A stretch of 55,242 nucleotides of DNA, from assembly GCA_947626905.1 (NCBI GenBank), contig CANQUE010000007.1, positions 1 through 55,242 on the forward strand, given 5' to 3'. Origin of the DNA: an uncultured Oscillospiraceae bacterium (GTDB lineage Bacteria > Bacillota > Clostridia > Oscillospirales > Oscillospiraceae). The stretch's first letter is position 1. Each line of letters starts with the position of its first letter. The notes beneath the pieces were generated by a model. The model did not search any database, was not told the DNA's origin, and worked only from the letters and a program-made list of their open reading frames with translations. Below, in pieces: positions 38,045-46,677 of the stretch. The translations under genes were made by a program, and so were the position numbers.

Positions 38045-39790
38045 ATGCGCGCCATCCTATCTCTTATCCTTGCCGCCATCATGGCCATTTCCGCCGGCGT
38101 ACGGTCCGCCGCCCCCGCTTTGGCCGAAGGTCCCGGGCAGGAGAACTCCCTTGTCGGCATCAACTGGGAAGATCTGGAATATGAGCACATCGACCCGGAG
38201 CCGTTTTATGGGCAGACGGACCAACTCGCCGCCCTGGCCGAGCAGGACGACTCTGAGGCTGTGATCGCCCTTTTTGATTCCCTGTATGCCCAGCTAAATC
38301 ATATGCTCACCATGGGCGTCATGGCCTCTGTCAAATACTCCGCTGCGGTGACAGACGAGTATTGGGCAGAGGAAAACCTGTACAGCGACGAGCTGTACAC
38401 CGAGGCATCGGACGCACTTTGCACGGCGGCCCATGCCGTGACCGAGGGACCCTGCGCCGAGGCCTTCGCCCAGCATGTGGGCGAGATCTCCGCCGACTAT
38501 TACGCCGGATATGTTCCCATGACCGACCGGGAGAGCGAGCTGTTTGTCCGGGAGGATGAGCTGGTCGATCAGTACTATGAGGCCATGGCCGGCAATTTCA
38601 CATACGAATATGACGGAAAGACCTGGGACATGGATATGCTGAACGGCATTGCCGGCCAGTTCCTGGCCCAGCGCGATTATAACGGTTATCTTGAGGTCTA
38701 TAACGGCCTGCAGAAGGCCATGAATGACGCGGCCGGCTCCATCTTCACCCAGCTGGTGGCCGTCCGGGCCGAGATCGCCCAGATCGAGGGCTATGACAGC
38801 TATGCCGACCTCGCCTATGAACAGGTCTATGGCCGGGATTACACCTGCCAGGACGCCCAGGTCTTTTGCGACGCGGTGAAGGCCCTCGGCCCCGAATATT
38901 ACGAGAGCCTGTATTTCAGCGACCTTTGGGACGGCTATGACGCCGCCGAACCGGTGATGGACTCGGAGCAGCTCCTGGCCGTTCTCAAAGAATACGCCCC
39001 AAAGATCGACAGTATGCTCCTGGAGCCGCTGGATTATATGATCGACCACGGGATGTACGACATCGGCGTCGGCGATGACCGGATGGCGGTCGATTATACC
39101 ATCTCGCTCCCGGAGCTGCAGTGCCCCTTCCTCTTTATCGACCAGACCGGCACCTGCTTCGATCTGGGGACCGTGTGCCACGAATTCGGTCACTTCACCA
39201 ACGATTATTACAACCCCACCCCCGATTTCATTACCACCACGGATTGCTTTGACCTGCTGGAGATCCATTCCACCGGCCTTGAGATGCTGTTCACCAACTT
39301 TTACGACGATATCTATACCGAAGGCGCCGACACGGCCCGGTTCGTGACCCTGGACAAGATCATGACCTCGGTGTTCGACGGATGCATCCACGACGAGTTC
39401 CAGCGCCGGGTCTACGCCCAGCCGGATATGACGCTGGAGGAAATAAACCAGCTCTATACCGACATATGCGCCGAGTACGGCGTGCCGGAGTACTTCCCTG
39501 TGGACTATACCTGGGTGCAGGTTTCCCATGATTTTGAGCAGCCCATGTACTATATCAGCTATGCCGCTTCCGCCCTGGCCGCCATCCAGATCTGGGATAT
39601 GGCCCGGGAGGACCTCCAGGCCGGCGTGGACGTCTGGAAGGCAGTGTTGGCGACCGGCGGCCACAATGTGGGCTATATGACCGTCCTGCCCCAGTGCGGG
39701 CTGCGGCTGTTCACCGAGGAGGGCGCCGTGGAGGAGATCTGCCGCCCCCTCTTGGATGAGATGGCCCGGATGGACGCGGAGGACGCGTGA
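38045..39790 (+). CDS. Secreted M3 family metallopeptidase (oligoendopeptidase F-like)
   Basis: A 581-residue peptidase. HEFGH (379-383) supplies two zinc ligands and the catalytic Glu, and E406 in LLEIHSTGLEM is the third ligand at the expected distance for M3. Unlike cytosolic PepF, it has a signal peptide (MRAILSLILAAIMAISAGV, then APALAEG), so it should act outside the membrane on short peptides. The N-terminal helical lobe and the C-terminal YISYAASALAAIQIW block are typical. GAGAGG lies before ATG 38045; the longer frame upstream is not conserved. It has its own terminators. Confidence 0.92.
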   Translation: MRAILSLILAAIMAISAGVRSAAPALAEGPGQENSLVGINWEDLEYEHIDPEPFYGQTDQLAALAEQDDSEAVIALFDSLYAQLNHMLTMGVMASVKYSAAVTDEYWAEENLYSDELYTEASDALCTAAHAVTEGPCAEAFAQHVGEISADYYAGYVPMTDRESELFVREDELVDQYYEAMAGNFTYEYDGKTWDMDMLNGIAGQFLAQRDYNGYLEVYNGLQKAMNDAAGSIFTQLVAVRAEIAQIEGYDSYADLAYEQVYGRDYTCQDAQVFCDAVKALGPEYYESLYFSDLWDGYDAAEPVMDSEQLLAVLKEYAPKIDSMLLEPLDYMIDHGMYDIGVGDDRMAVDYTISLPELQCPFLFIDQTGTCFDLGTVCHEFGHFTNDYYNPTPDFITTTDCFDLLEIHSTGLEMLFTNFYDDIYTEGADTARFVTLDKIMTSVFDGCIHDEFQRRVYAQPDMTLEEINQLYTDICAEYGVPEYFPVDYTWVQVSHDFEQPMYYISYAASALAAIQIWDMAREDLQAGVDVWKAVLATGGHNVGYMTVLPQCGLRLFTEEGAVEEICRPLLDEMARMDAEDA

Positions 39791-39798
39791 TAACGAGC

Positions 39799-39826
39799 GC
39801 CCCCGCCGGAGCTTTCCGGCGGGGGC
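39799..39826 (+). terminator. First terminator after the M3 peptidase gene
   Basis: A perfect 12-bp GC stem (39799-39810 with 39815-39826) followed by GGCCCCGTTTCC; strong stem, weak T-run. Confidence 0.55.
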
Positions 39827-39860
39827 GGCCCCGTTTCCGCAGACCGGCGCTTATGACAAA

Positions 39861-39889
39861 CGGCAGGCTGAAAACAGCCTGCCGCTTTT
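39861..39889. terminator. Bidirectional terminator between M3 peptidase and tsf
   Basis: A 10-bp stem (39861-39870 with 39875-39884) with an AAAA loop is followed by CTTTTT on the plus strand and by TTTGTC on the minus strand, 26 bases past the tsf stop. Confidence 0.75.
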
Positions 39890-39910
39890 TCTATGGGATC
39901 TTCCGGCCTT

Positions 39911-40827
39911 TTAGCCGATCATCTTGGCCACTTCGGCGGCCAGGTCGTCCTGACGCTTCTCGATGCCCTCGCCCTTCTCAAAGCGCAGATAGCTCTTCAC
40001 GGCGATGGGGGCGCCCACTTCCTTGGCCACGGCGGCCACATGGGCGGCCACGTCCTCGCCCTCGCCCTTCACATAGGCCTGCTGGAGCAAGCAGATCTCT
40101 TTATAATACTTCTCGATGCCGCCCATGACGATCTTCTCGATGATCTGCTGGGGCTTCTTGGCGTTTTTGGGGTCCTGCATGGCCTGGGCCAGACGGACTT
40201 CCTTCTCGTGGGCGATGAACGCGTCGTCCACCAGGGACTTATCCAGGTACTGGGGACGCATGGCGCAGATCTGCATCGCCACGTCCTTGCCCAGCTCAAC
40301 CACCGCGTCGGCGGTGCTGTCGGTGTCCAGGGTCACCAGCACGCCCACCTTGCCGTTCATGTGCACATAGGGCACGTTCAGGCCCTCGGCGATCCGGGCG
40401 AAGCGGCGGATCTGCATATTCTCACGCAGGGACAGGAACACCTCGTTCTTGGCGTCGGCCACGGTCATTTTTCCGTCCACCCAAGGGCAGGCGGCCAGGG
40501 CCTCCACGTCCGCGGGGTCGTTCTCGGCGATGACCTTGGCCAGGTCCTTCACGAAGCCGGTGAACAGCTCGTTGCTGGCGACGAAGTCGCTCTCGCAGTT
40601 GACTTCCACCACCACGCCCACACCGTCGATGACGGTGGCGTACGCCATGCCCTCGGCGGCCACGCGGCTGGCCTTCTTGCCAGCGCTGGCCAGGCCCTTT
40701 TCACGCAGATAATCGACGGCCTTGTCCATATCGCCGTCGCAGGCCACCAGGGCCTTCTTGCAGTCCATCAGTCCCGCGCCGGTGCTCTGGCGCAGGTCGT
40801 TGACCATTTTCGCGGTAACAGCAGCCA

Positions 40828-40828
<1 letters not shown>
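39911..40828 (-). CDS. tsf: Translation elongation factor Ts
   Basis: A 305-residue guanine-nucleotide exchange factor for EF-Tu. The N-terminal module (VNDLRQSTGAGLMDCKKALVACDGDMDKAVDYLREKG) and the core VVVEVNCESDFVASNELF (EF-Ts signature) are intact. Full length for the family. It follows rpsB with a one-base overlap of stop and start regions, the usual rpsB-tsf pair. Confidence 0.97.
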
Positions 40829-41577
<749 letters not shown>

Positions 41578-41687
41578 TACGTTTTTTCCTCCTTATTTTT
41601 TCAGTTTTTACCCTCCGGACGTTTCATCCTTGCGGCCACCCTTCCGGGACAGGGCCGTGCGTCGGCGTCCGTGCGTAATAGGCAAGC
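41578..41687 (-). ncRNA. Structured leader of rpsB-tsf, candidate S2 autoregulatory element
   Basis: From the predicted start at about 41687 the untranslated leader is about 110 bases. GGACG (41670-41666) can pair with CGTCC (41621-41617), enclosing a hairpin in which GGCC pairs with GGCC and CCC-GGAA-GGG forms a GNRA-capped tip. An A-rich single-stranded segment and the ribosome site follow. The layout is that of a ribosomal-protein leader, but I cannot match it to a named family. Confidence 0.35.
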
Positions 41688-41693
41688 TGGAAT

Positions 41694-41722
41694 ATTATAT
41701 CAGAGCAATGCCTCTATTTCAA
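41694..41722 (-). promoter_or_regulatory. Promoter of rpsB-tsf
   Basis: On the minus strand TTGAAA (41722-41717) and a consensus TATAAT (41699-41694) are 17 bases apart. Confidence 0.75.
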
Positions 41723-41734
41723 GTACTTTTTCGC

Positions 41735-42013
41735 CTAAAACCAGGGCTTTTTAGGCCGTTTTTCCCGCCGGACGCCGTGGTCCGACTCCACCAGGATGAT
41801 GTCCTCTCCCACCCGGCTGATGCACTCCCAGGGCAGTATATAGTCGTCCTCCCGGCCCAGGAAGCCAAAATACCGGGCCTTCCCCGGCACGATCAGCGCC
41901 GTGATCCGCCCCTCCGGGGACTGAAACTGGGCGTCGCACACGTACCCCAGGCGGCAGCCCGTGCGCACGTTGATGACCTCTTTGTAACGAAATTCAGAAA
42001 ACCGGCTCAACAT
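41735..42013 (-). CDS. YlmC/YmxH family PRC-barrel sporulation protein
   Basis: A 92-residue PRC-barrel protein: LSRFSEFRYKEVINVRTGCRLGYVCDAQF, then ITALIVPGKARYFGFLGREDDYILPWECISRVGEDIILV, full length for YlmC/YmxH. Such proteins are widespread in spore formers; the precise role is unknown, and PRC barrels usually mediate RNA or protein contacts. It overlaps the rpsB promoter region at its 3' end, so readthrough could add to rpsB expression. Confidence 0.9.
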   Translation of the reverse strand: MLSRFSEFRYKEVINVRTGCRLGYVCDAQFQSPEGRITALIVPGKARYFGFLGREDDYILPWECISRVGEDIILVESDHGVRREKRPKKPWF

Positions 42014-42099
42014 ATCCGCATCCCTCCCGTAGAAGGTATGCGAGAGGTGTCGAAACTATGCGGCACAAATGGTTTTTATCGAAATTCAATAAATTTTTA

Positions 42100-42128
42100 T
42101 TGACATTCGGTAATGCCCGCGCTATACT
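42100..42128 (+). promoter_or_regulatory. Promoter of the DUF2975-XRE-DUF4173 operon
   Basis: Consensus TTGACA (42100-42105) and TATACT (42123-42128) with 17-base spacing, about 17 bases before the ribosome site. Confidence 0.75.
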
Positions 42129-42152
42129 GTGGGCAAATCGGAGGTGATTTTC

Positions 42153-42671
42153 ATGAAACAGAAAGAGCTTTCCATCCTCCTGCGGGCCGTGGTGGTCCTG
42201 TGCGGACTTGTGTGGCTGGTGTTCGCCAACTGGTTCGGCCGGATGCTGGGCCTGGCCATCGTGGACGGCGCCTATGTGCTGGCCTATCCCCTGCTGCTGT
42301 GCCTGATGCTCCTGCCGCCGCTGCTGGTGTTCTGGGACGCCTGGAACATCTTCACCCAGATCGGGAAAAACAACAGCTTCTGCATGGAAAACGCCCGGCG
42401 GCTCCGGCGCATCAGCTTCTGCGCCCTGACCGACACGGTGCTGGACGTGGTCATGCTGGTCTACGGGCTGATCTACAGGTTCCACATCTCCGCCGCCTAT
42501 GCCCCCTCGGACAGCTTCTTCAGCCGGCTGGACGGCGACGTGTTCGGAGCCGTGATCCGGTGCCTGTTCGTGGCCTGCGTCGGCGTGGCCATCACCGTGG
42601 CCGCGGCGGCCCTGAGCCACCTGACGTTGAAGGCCGCCGCGCTCCAGGACGAGAACGACCTGACCATCTGA
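42153..42671 (+). CDS. DUF2975 membrane protein
   Basis: A 172-residue membrane protein with four hydrophobic segments (about 9-27, 42-66, 92-112 and 130-155). DUF2975 genes are regularly paired with a small XRE regulator of the YozG type, as here, where the regulator follows 10 bases later. GGAGGTG lies 6 bases before ATG 42153. Function unknown; a membrane sensor or modulator for its partner regulator is the usual guess. Confidence 0.82.
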   Translation: MKQKELSILLRAVVVLCGLVWLVFANWFGRMLGLAIVDGAYVLAYPLLLCLMLLPPLLVFWDAWNIFTQIGKNNSFCMENARRLRRISFCALTDTVLDVVMLVYGLIYRFHISAAYAPSDSFFSRLDGDVFGAVIRCLFVACVGVAITVAAAALSHLTLKAAALQDENDLTI

Positions 42672-42681
42672 GGGCAGTATT

Positions 42682-42897
42682 ATGATTTATGTAAACCTTG
42701 ATGTGATGCTTGCCAAGCGGCATATGAGCCTGACCCAGCTGTCGGAGAAGATCGGCCTCACCATCGCCAACCTGTCGGTCCTCAAGACCGGAAAGGCCAA
42801 GGCCGTGCGGTTTTCCACCCTGGACGCCATCTGCCGGGCGCTGGACTGCCAGCCGGGGGATATCCTGGAATTTCGGGAGGACGAGAACGATGGATGA
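42682..42897 (+). CDS. Small XRE-family regulator (Cro/CI type, YozG-like)
   Basis: A 71-residue helix-turn-helix protein: LTQLSEKIGLTIANLSVLKTGKAKAVRFSTLDAICRALDCQPGDIL covers the whole five-helix domain with nothing else added. It sits between DUF2975 and DUF4173 genes and overlaps the latter by 8 bases. Likely autoregulator of the operon; no clear dyad overlaps the promoter at 42100-42128. Confidence 0.9.
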   Translation: MIYVNLDVMLAKRHMSLTQLSEKIGLTIANLSVLKTGKAKAVRFSTLDAICRALDCQPGDILEFREDENDG

Positions 42898-44380
42898 GAA
42901 CAAGTCTGATATGATGGAAACCGCCGGGGCATCCTCCCCCGCCGAGGCCGCCCCTGTTCCCCAGATGCCCCTGACCTGGCGGGACGGGGCCATCCCCCTG
43001 CTGGCTCTGGCCATGGCGGCGTTCTATTTTTCCTGCTTCAGTCTGGATAACCTGCACTTTCCCCACCTGGGGGTGCTGGCCATCGTGTGCCTGCACTTCG
43101 GGGCGGTGCTGGTCGTGCTGGGCCGGAAGGCGCATATCAGCGCCGGGAGCCTGTTCTGCACGGCGGCGGCCCTGGCGGTGGCCGGAAGCTGCGCGCTGTA
43201 TGCGTCGGACATCTTTCTGATGATGAACTGCTTCGTCATCCTGTTCGTCGCCGCCATGGCCACCTTCGCCCTGTCCGGCCACATCCGCTGCGGCCAGGCC
43301 CGGTCCGTCCCCGGCACGGTGATGCTGGCCGTGCTGGCCCTGTTCACCCGGATCGACCGGCCCTTCCGGTCGCTGCGGCGCCTGGGCCGGGACCGGAGCG
43401 GGCAGGGCCGGTACCTCTTGGCGCTGCTGGCGGCCGTGCCGGTGGTGGCCCTGGTCCTGTGGCTGCTGTCCAGCGCGGATGCGGTGTTCGGCAGCTTCTT
43501 CACAGGGCTGGACCCCGGCGATCTGCCGGAGCTCCTCTGGCGGGCGGCACGTACGGTGGTGTTGGCGCTGTGCATCGCCTCCGCCCTCTGGTTCATCCGG
43601 GAGGACGCGCCGGCCATGTCCCCGCCGCATGAGGCCAAGCCGCGCCGGGCGGCCCTGTTCCTGCCGGTGACGGTGCTGCTGGATATCGTTTACATGATCT
43701 TTTGCTATATCCAGATCAAATATCTTTTCGGCGGCGCAGAGGAAGCCTCCATGGCCGGCGGATGGGCGGAATATGCCCGGTCGGGCTTTTTCCAGCTGGT
43801 GGCGGTGGCGGCCATCAATCTGGGGCTGTGCCTGGCGGGCACGGACGAAGCCCGCTTCACCTCCCGGGGCGGGAAGCTGCTGCGGGCGGGCTTCGCGCTG
43901 CTGCTGGCGCTGACCGCCGTGATCCTTCTCTCCGCTTTCTGGCGGATGCGGCTGTATATCCTGGCCTTTGGCATGAGCGTGCTGCGGCTGCTGACGCTGT
44001 GGGCCATGGCGGTGGCCGCGGTGGGCCTGCTGGCGGCGGGCTGGAAGCTGATCCGCCCCGGCTTCGGATTTTTCCGGGTGGCTGGCGGTTTCGCTCTGGG
44101 GCTCTGGTGTTTTCTGTGCCTGGCCAACCCCTGCGGCATGATCGCCCGGTACAACGTGGACGGCTATGTTTCCGGCGCCCTCTCCCAGCTGGACACAGAC
44201 TATCTGCGGCGGCTGGGGTGCGACGTCCTCCCCGCTCTGCCGCCCCTGCAAACGGCGGGGCCGGAGGGCCAGGCCGCCTTTGACCAGCTCATCCGACAGC
44301 TCTCCCGCCCGGACCGTTCAGAGTACACCTGGGCCCAACAGAGCCTGAGCGGATACCGGGCCCGGCGGGACGGTCCATAA
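42890..44380 (+). CDS. DUF4173/DUF4153 polytopic membrane protein
   Basis: A 496-residue membrane protein with about eleven hydrophobic segments from residue 31 to 425 and a soluble C-terminal tail (about 430-496). The family motif GGWAEYARSGFFQLVAVAAINL (about 285-306) is clear. Members are often beside XRE or sensor genes and have no assigned transport or enzymatic role. It overlaps the XRE gene by 8 bases and ends the operon. Confidence 0.82.
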   Translation: MDENKSDMMETAGASSPAEAAPVPQMPLTWRDGAIPLLALAMAAFYFSCFSLDNLHFPHLGVLAIVCLHFGAVLVVLGRKAHISAGSLFCTAAALAVAGSCALYASDIFLMMNCFVILFVAAMATFALSGHIRCGQARSVPGTVMLAVLALFTRIDRPFRSLRRLGRDRSGQGRYLLALLAAVPVVALVLWLLSSADAVFGSFFTGLDPGDLPELLWRAARTVVLALCIASALWFIREDAPAMSPPHEAKPRRAALFLPVTVLLDIVYMIFCYIQIKYLFGGAEEASMAGGWAEYARSGFFQLVAVAAINLGLCLAGTDEARFTSRGGKLLRAGFALLLALTAVILLSAFWRMRLYILAFGMSVLRLLTLWAMAVAAVGLLAAGWKLIRPGFGFFRVAGGFALGLWCFLCLANPCGMIARYNVDGYVSGALSQLDTDYLRRLGCDVLPALPPLQTAGPEGQAAFDQLIRQLSRPDRSEYTWAQQSLSGYRARRDGP

Positions 44381-44416
44381 GCGCCGGCCTCTCGTACAGG
44401 CCCGCTCATAAAAGCA

Positions 44417-44446
44417 CAGCCTCCCGGCTCAACAGCCGGGAGGCTG
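44417..44446. terminator. Terminator between DUF4173 and dipeptidase genes
   Basis: A perfect 13-bp stem (44417-44429 with 44434-44446) lies between convergent genes. On the minus strand it is followed by TGTGCTTTTAT; the plus-strand tail is poor. Confidence 0.6.
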
Positions 44447-44466
44447 GTATCATTCTGGGGCTATGG

Positions 44467-45879
44467 TCATTCCGCCGGGGCGCACAGCTCCGCCGCCGCC
44501 TGGGCAAAGATCTTCGCCGCGGTGATCAGTTCCGCCACCGGGATGCTCTCGTTGGCCCCGTGCATATTCACCTCCGTGCCCGGCATGACCACGCCGAACG
44601 CCACGCCGCCGGGCACATCGTGCACATAGGTGCCGCCGCCCATGGAGTAGCAGCCCCCGGGCCGTCCGGTATGGGCCTCATAGCAGCGGTTTAGCGTCTG
44701 GATGAACGTCCCCTCCGCCGGCGTGTGATGGGGCGGGATCATCTCTCCCTGGGCCTCATATCCCAGGGCGGTCAGCTTTTCGTCCGCCACAGCCTTGCAG
44801 TTGGCCTCGTTGGCGCAGACCGGCACCCGGCAGTCGCACAGTCCCTCCAGGCCCGTCGGGGTGAACCGGATCATGGTAAACGAACACGTCAGCTTCCCCG
44901 TCACCTCGTCCTCCTGGGCGATGCCCAGGGCCTTGCCGTAATAATCCCCGTGGGGCAGCAGCGCCGCCAGCTCCCGCAGGGCCCCGGTGCTGGCGCACTC
45001 CCCCAGGGGCAGGGCGCTCAGGACCCGGATCAGCGCCGTATTGGCGTTGACGCCGCCCTCCGGCATGGCCGCGTGGCAGCCCTTGGCGATGAGGGTCAGC
45101 TTCACACCGGCCTGCGTCTGCTCCGCCTGCACCGTCGCGCCCAGCTCCGCCGCCAGGGGCGTGGCGGCCGCCAGCAGGTCGTCTTTCTCCATTCCCGCGA
45201 TCACCGCGCACGCCTGGCCCGGCACCACGTTCACCCGGAATCCCCCGTCCAGGGACGCCACCCGGGGCAGAGCCGTTTCCGGCGCCCAGGTCTTGGTGAA
45301 CCGCAGGCGGTAAAAGCCCTTTTCCGCGTTGCAGACGGGGAACTCCGAGTCGGGGGTAAAGGTATGGGGCGCGGGCTTCTCCCTCTGGTAGTACCAGGCC
45401 ACGTCGCTGGAGCCGTTTTCTTCGTCGGTCCCCAGGATGAGGCGGCAGCGCCCGCCCAGGGGATAGCCCAGCTCCTTCACGCAGCGCATGGCGTACAGCG
45501 CCGCCACGGCGCCTCCCTTATCGTCCGCCACGCCCCGGCCATAGATCCGCCCGTCGGGCTTCACCACCGGCGCGAAGGGGTCCGTGTCCCAGCCGTCCCC
45601 AGGGCCCACCACATCCAGATGGGCCAGCATATCCAGCTCCGGCCGGTCCGGGCCCATGTCCGCGGTCATCACCCGGTCCCCCCAGTTTTTCACCTCAAAG
45701 CCATATCCAGCGCACAGCGCCATAGCCGTTTCCAGAGCCTTCTTCGGCCCGGGCCCATAGGGAGCGCCCTCCTCCGCCGGGCCGGAAACGCTCTTGACGC
45801 GGCACAGTGTTTTCAGATCCTCCAAAAGCTCGTCCTTATGGTCGTCTATCCATTGGGCGATGCGGATATCCTTTTCCAT
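44467..45879 (-). CDS. M20 family dipeptidase (PepV/Sapep-like)
   Basis: A 470-residue zinc dipeptidase. Metal and catalytic positions are seen in LDMLAHLDVVGPGDGW (His, Asp), YGRGVADDKGGAVAALYAM (bridging Asp), LILGTDEENGSSD (catalytic Glu and ligand Glu) and the C-terminal EVNMHGANESIPV (His). The lid domain (about 180-375) is present. The substrate range is probably broad dipeptides; PepV-type enzymes often include beta-Ala dipeptides. ATG 45879 follows AAAGGAG; the upstream extension is rejected. Divergent from the LOG gene. Confidence 0.92.
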   Translation of the reverse strand: MEKDIRIAQWIDDHKDELLEDLKTLCRVKSVSGPAEEGAPYGPGPKKALETAMALCAGYGFEVKNWGDRVMTADMGPDRPELDMLAHLDVVGPGDGWDTDPFAPVVKPDGRIYGRGVADDKGGAVAALYAMRCVKELGYPLGGRCRLILGTDEENGSSDVAWYYQREKPAPHTFTPDSEFPVCNAEKGFYRLRFTKTWAPETALPRVASLDGGFRVNVVPGQACAVIAGMEKDDLLAAATPLAAELGATVQAEQTQAGVKLTLIAKGCHAAMPEGGVNANTALIRVLSALPLGECASTGALRELAALLPHGDYYGKALGIAQEDEVTGKLTCSFTMIRFTPTGLEGLCDCRVPVCANEANCKAVADEKLTALGYEAQGEMIPPHHTPAEGTFIQTLNRCYEAHTGRPGGCYSMGGGTYVHDVPGGVAFGVVMPGTEVNMHGANESIPVAELITAAKIFAQAAAELCAPAE

Positions 45880-45941
45880 ACAGTCTCCTTTCCGCCCGGG
45901 CGGCGGGTCATATGCCCGGTTTTTCTTCATTGTATCAGCAT

Positions 45942-45970
45942 TTGCAAAGAAATGCTACCTCTGTTATAAT
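45942..45970 (+). promoter_or_regulatory. Promoter of the LOG-family gene
   Basis: TTGCAA (45942-45947) and consensus TATAAT (45965-45970) are 17 bases apart, about 90 bases before the start codon. Confidence 0.75.
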
Positions 45971-46063
45971 TATTTTATCCCGCCGGGGCGTTTCGCCGCA
46001 AACAGGGGCGCGAGGGATCTCCCCGCCCCGGCGCTATTCCATCAGCCAGCGGAAGGAGCGGCC

Positions 46064-46612
46064 ATGAATATCTGTCTGTTCGGCTCGGCCCGGGACACGG
46101 TGCCACAGATCTATATCGCCCAAACGGAGCTTTTGGGCCAGGCCATGGCCCGGCGGGGCCACCGGATGGTCTTCGGCGGCGGCGCCAGCGGCATGATGGG
46201 CGCGGCGGCCCGGGGCATGCACGCCTTTGGCGGCCAGATCGTCACCGTGGCCCCGGATTTTTTCCAAAAGCCGGGCGTCCTTATCCCCTATGCCGCCGAG
46301 GAGATCATTACCGCCACCATGGCGGAGCGCAAATCGGTCATGACGGCCCGCTCCGACGCCTTCATCGCCGCCCCCGGCGGGGTGGGAACGCTGGACGAGC
46401 TTTTTGAGGCGATCACGCTCCGATCCCTGGACCTGCATCCAGGTCCGCTGGCCCTGTTCAATGTGGCGGGGTTTTATGACGGGCTGCTGGTCTTTCTGGA
46501 CAAGGCTGCCCGGGAGGACTTTTTCCTGCCCGGCCTGCTGGACGCGGTGGGCGTATTCGACGAGCCGGAAGCGCTCCTGGACTGGCTGGAGGCCGCCGCG
46601 CAAAAAACATAA
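46064..46612 (+). CDS. LOG family (Lonely Guy) nucleotide 5'-monophosphate phosphoribohydrolase-like protein
   Basis: A 182-residue Rossmann-like protein of the TIGR00730/LOG family. The two diagnostic motifs are present: GGGASGMMGAAARG (about 38-51, the GGGxxGLMG type) and PGGVGTLDELFE (about 105-116, the PGGxGTxxE motif). Family members release base from nucleoside monophosphates and, in some organisms, make cytokinins. AAGGAG lies before ATG 46064; longer upstream frames cross the promoter. Monocistronic. Confidence 0.92.
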   Translation: MNICLFGSARDTVPQIYIAQTELLGQAMARRGHRMVFGGGASGMMGAAARGMHAFGGQIVTVAPDFFQKPGVLIPYAAEEIITATMAERKSVMTARSDAFIAAPGGVGTLDELFEAITLRSLDLHPGPLALFNVAGFYDGLLVFLDKAAREDFFLPGLLDAVGVFDEPEALLDWLEAAAQKT

Positions 46613-46625
46613 CGTCCCGACAAAA

Positions 46626-46656
46626 ACGCCCGCGGGAAGCGCTTTTCCGCGGGCGT
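46626..46656. terminator. Terminator between LOG and SLH genes
   Basis: A 10-bp perfect stem (46626-46635 with 46647-46656) extended by weaker inner pairs, with A residues before and TATTCT after. Convergent genes on both sides, so likely used in both directions. Confidence 0.65.
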
Positions 46657-46677
46657 TATTCTATGGTTCGTTCGGGC

